From: an uncultured Selenomonadales bacterium
Lineage (GTDB): Bacteria; Bacillota; Negativicutes; Selenomonadales; Selenomonadaceae
Length of the DNA stretch: 6,069 nt
Direction of reading: 5' to 3'
Assembly: GCA_946547205.1 (NCBI GenBank)
Contig: CAMNPA010000086.1
Coordinates: 1 to 6,069, forward strand
The notes under the pieces are model-generated. The model ran no database searches. It was not told the origin of the DNA and worked only from the letters and a program-made list of their open reading frames with translations. Shown in pieces: positions 4,956-6,069 of this stretch; position 1 is the first letter of the stretch, and each line of letters starts with the position of its first letter. The position numbers were made by a program, and so were the translations under genes.

Positions 4956-6069
4956 ATGAGTAAAGTTATCGGAATAGATTTAGGAACTACAAACAGCGTC
5001 GTCAGCGTCATCGAAGGCGGCGAGCCGACAGTCATCACGAATCCCGAAGGCAGCAGAATCACTCCTTCAGTCGTTGGTTTCACTAAGGACGGTCAACGCC
5101 TCGTCGGTCAACTTGCAAAACGTCAAGCCGTCAGCAATCCCGACAGAACGATCTCTTCAATCAAGCGTCACATGGGCGAGAACTACAAAGTTTCAATCGA
5201 CGACAAAAAATACACGCCACAAGAAATTTCCGCGATGGTTCTGCAAAAGCTCAAAGCCGATGCAGAGGCTTATCTCGGCGAAACTGTCACGCAGGCGGTT
5301 ATCACGGTTCCGGCTTACTTCAACGACGCGCAACGTCAAGCGACCAAGGACGCCGGTACAATCGCCGGGCTTGAAGTTTTGAGAATCATCAACGAACCTA
5401 CGGCGGCGGCATTGGCTTACGGTTTGGATAAAGACAACGACGAGACAATTTTGGTTTTCGACCTCGGCGGCGGCACTTTCGATGTGTCAATCCTTGAACT
5501 TGACGAGCACACCTTTGAAGTTAAAGCGACCAGCGGCGACACGCACCTTGGCGGCGACGACTTCGACAAAAAAGTTATGGATTGGATGGTTGCCGAATTC
5601 AAAAAGCAAAACGGCATTGATCTTTCAGTCGACAAGATGAGCGCGCAACGTCTGATTGAAGCGGCTGAAAAGGCTAAGATTGAGTTAAGTTCCATGACTT
5701 CCACGAACATTAACCTGCCGTTCATCACTGCGGATGCGACCGGGCCGAAGCATTTGGATTTGACGTTGACGCGTGCAAAGTTTGATGATTTGACTCGCGA
5801 CCTTGTTGAACGCACAATGGGACCTACTCGCAACGCCATGAAAGACGCGGGACTTTCCGGCAAGGACATCGACAAAATTATTCTCGTCGGCGGCTCGTCA
5901 AGAATTCCTGCCGTGCAAAATGCGATTCGTGAAATTCTCGGCAAGGAACCTTCAAAGGGCATCAATCCCGATGAGTGCGTTTCAATCGGCGCGGCAATTC
6001 AAGGCGGCGTGCTCGCGGGCGAATTCGGCAAGGGCAACGAAATTCTTCTGCTCGACGTGACTCCGTTGT
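4956..6069 (+). CDS. dnaK: Molecular chaperone DnaK (Hsp70), N-terminal 371 residues (runs off right edge)
   Basis: DnaK is the ATP-dependent Hsp70 chaperone that binds exposed hydrophobic peptide segments, working with GrpE and DnaJ. The visible part is the whole nucleotide-binding domain and the start of the interdomain linker. It shows phosphate-1 GIDLGTTNS (6-14), K70 at the catalytic-lysine position, VITVPAYFNDAQRQAT (115-130) and NEPTAAALAYG (146-156). DLGGGTFD (169-176) contains the usual autophosphorylation threonine T174. LVGGSSRIP (310-318) is the adenosine motif and LLLDVTPL (364-371) the linker. Compared with E. coli DnaK, about 24 residues are missing between K70 and the VPAYF motif: Pro119 here equals Pro143 there. 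This is the known Gram-positive-type indel. The frame is intact throughout. AGGAAGG (4938-4944), inside the last codons of the preceding gene, provides ribosome binding with a slightly long spacing. The substrate-binding domain and any dnaJ lie beyond the window. Confidence 0.98.
   Translation, partial: MSKVIGIDLGTTNSVVSVIEGGEPTVITNPEGSRITPSVVGFTKDGQRLVGQLAKRQAVSNPDRTISSIKRHMGENYKVSIDDKKYTPQEISAMVLQKLKADAEAYLGETVTQAVITVPAYFNDAQRQATKDAGTIAGLEVLRIINEPTAAALAYGLDKDNDETILVFDLGGGTFDVSILELDEHTFEVKATSGDTHLGGDDFDKKVMDWMVAEFKKQNGIDLSVDKMSAQRLIEAAEKAKIELSSMTSTNINLPFITADATGPKHLDLTLTRAKFDDLTRDLVERTMGPTRNAMKDAGLSGKDIDKIILVGGSSRIPAVQNAIREILGKEPSKGINPDECVSIGAAIQGGVLAGEFGKGNEILLLDVTPL

Noticed and set aside
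5417..5965. 182-codon open frame on the minus strand
   Set aside because: It lies wholly opposite the well-conserved DnaK nucleotide-binding domain. Its translation is a serine-rich mirror of dnaK codons with no recognisable motif.
1..6069. CRISPR array or insertion sequence
   Set aside because: No regularly spaced long direct repeats, terminal inverted repeats or transposase-like frames are present. The only notable direct repeat is the 11-mer in the hairpins.

Overview
The window looks like a chromosomal segment of a Gram-positive-lineage anaerobe (Firmicutes in the broad sense). The DnaK reading frame lacks the stretch of about 24 residues that proteobacterial DnaK carries in its nucleotide-binding domain. 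A TmcAL/YlbM gene is present, and almost every gene has a strong AGGAG-type ribosome binding site 7-10 nt from its start. Base composition, the frequent AAAAATTT tracts and the Bax-like glucosaminidase fit Negativicutes (Selenomonas-like), but that narrower placement is a guess.

Left block (1-2155), minus strand. A good sigma-A promoter (TTGCAA, 17 nt, TATACT) appears to drive three genes: a secreted peptidoglycan glucosaminidase, a Gfo/Idh/MocA-type NAD(P)-dependent oxidoreductase, and, 6 nt after it, the start of an EcoRI-family adenine DNA methyltransferase that runs off the left edge. The functions do not form an obvious pathway.

Centre (2189-3403), plus strand, transcribed divergently from the left block: tmcAL, the ATP/acetate-dependent enzyme that acetylates the wobble cytidine of elongator tRNA-Met.

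Gap (3404-3819). There is no long gene here, but the gap is densely organised. It holds a promoter (TTGTTA, 17 nt, TATAAA), a 34-codon glycine-zipper membrane peptide with no Shine-Dalgarno site, and two successive hairpins that share an 11-nt loop sequence. The second hairpin is terminator-like on both strands. A strong promoter (TTGACA, 17 nt, extended TAAATT) points back at them from the other side. This geometry resembles type I toxin-antitoxin loci of the Fst/par kind and is the most interesting candidate in the window. It is inferred from sequence only.

Right block (3766-6069), plus strand: grpE, a 180-aa stand-alone EVE/PUA-like domain protein related to the N-terminal part of some McrB-type restriction proteins, and dnaK (open at the right edge). 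The three genes are packed 12 and 5 nt apart with interlocked ribosome binding sites, so they almost certainly form one operon. The usual first gene, hrcA, is absent and only a degenerate CIRCE half-site remains near the promoter. GrpE and DnaK cooperate as nucleotide exchange factor and Hsp70 chaperone. Why a modified-base-reader-like protein sits between them is unexplained.
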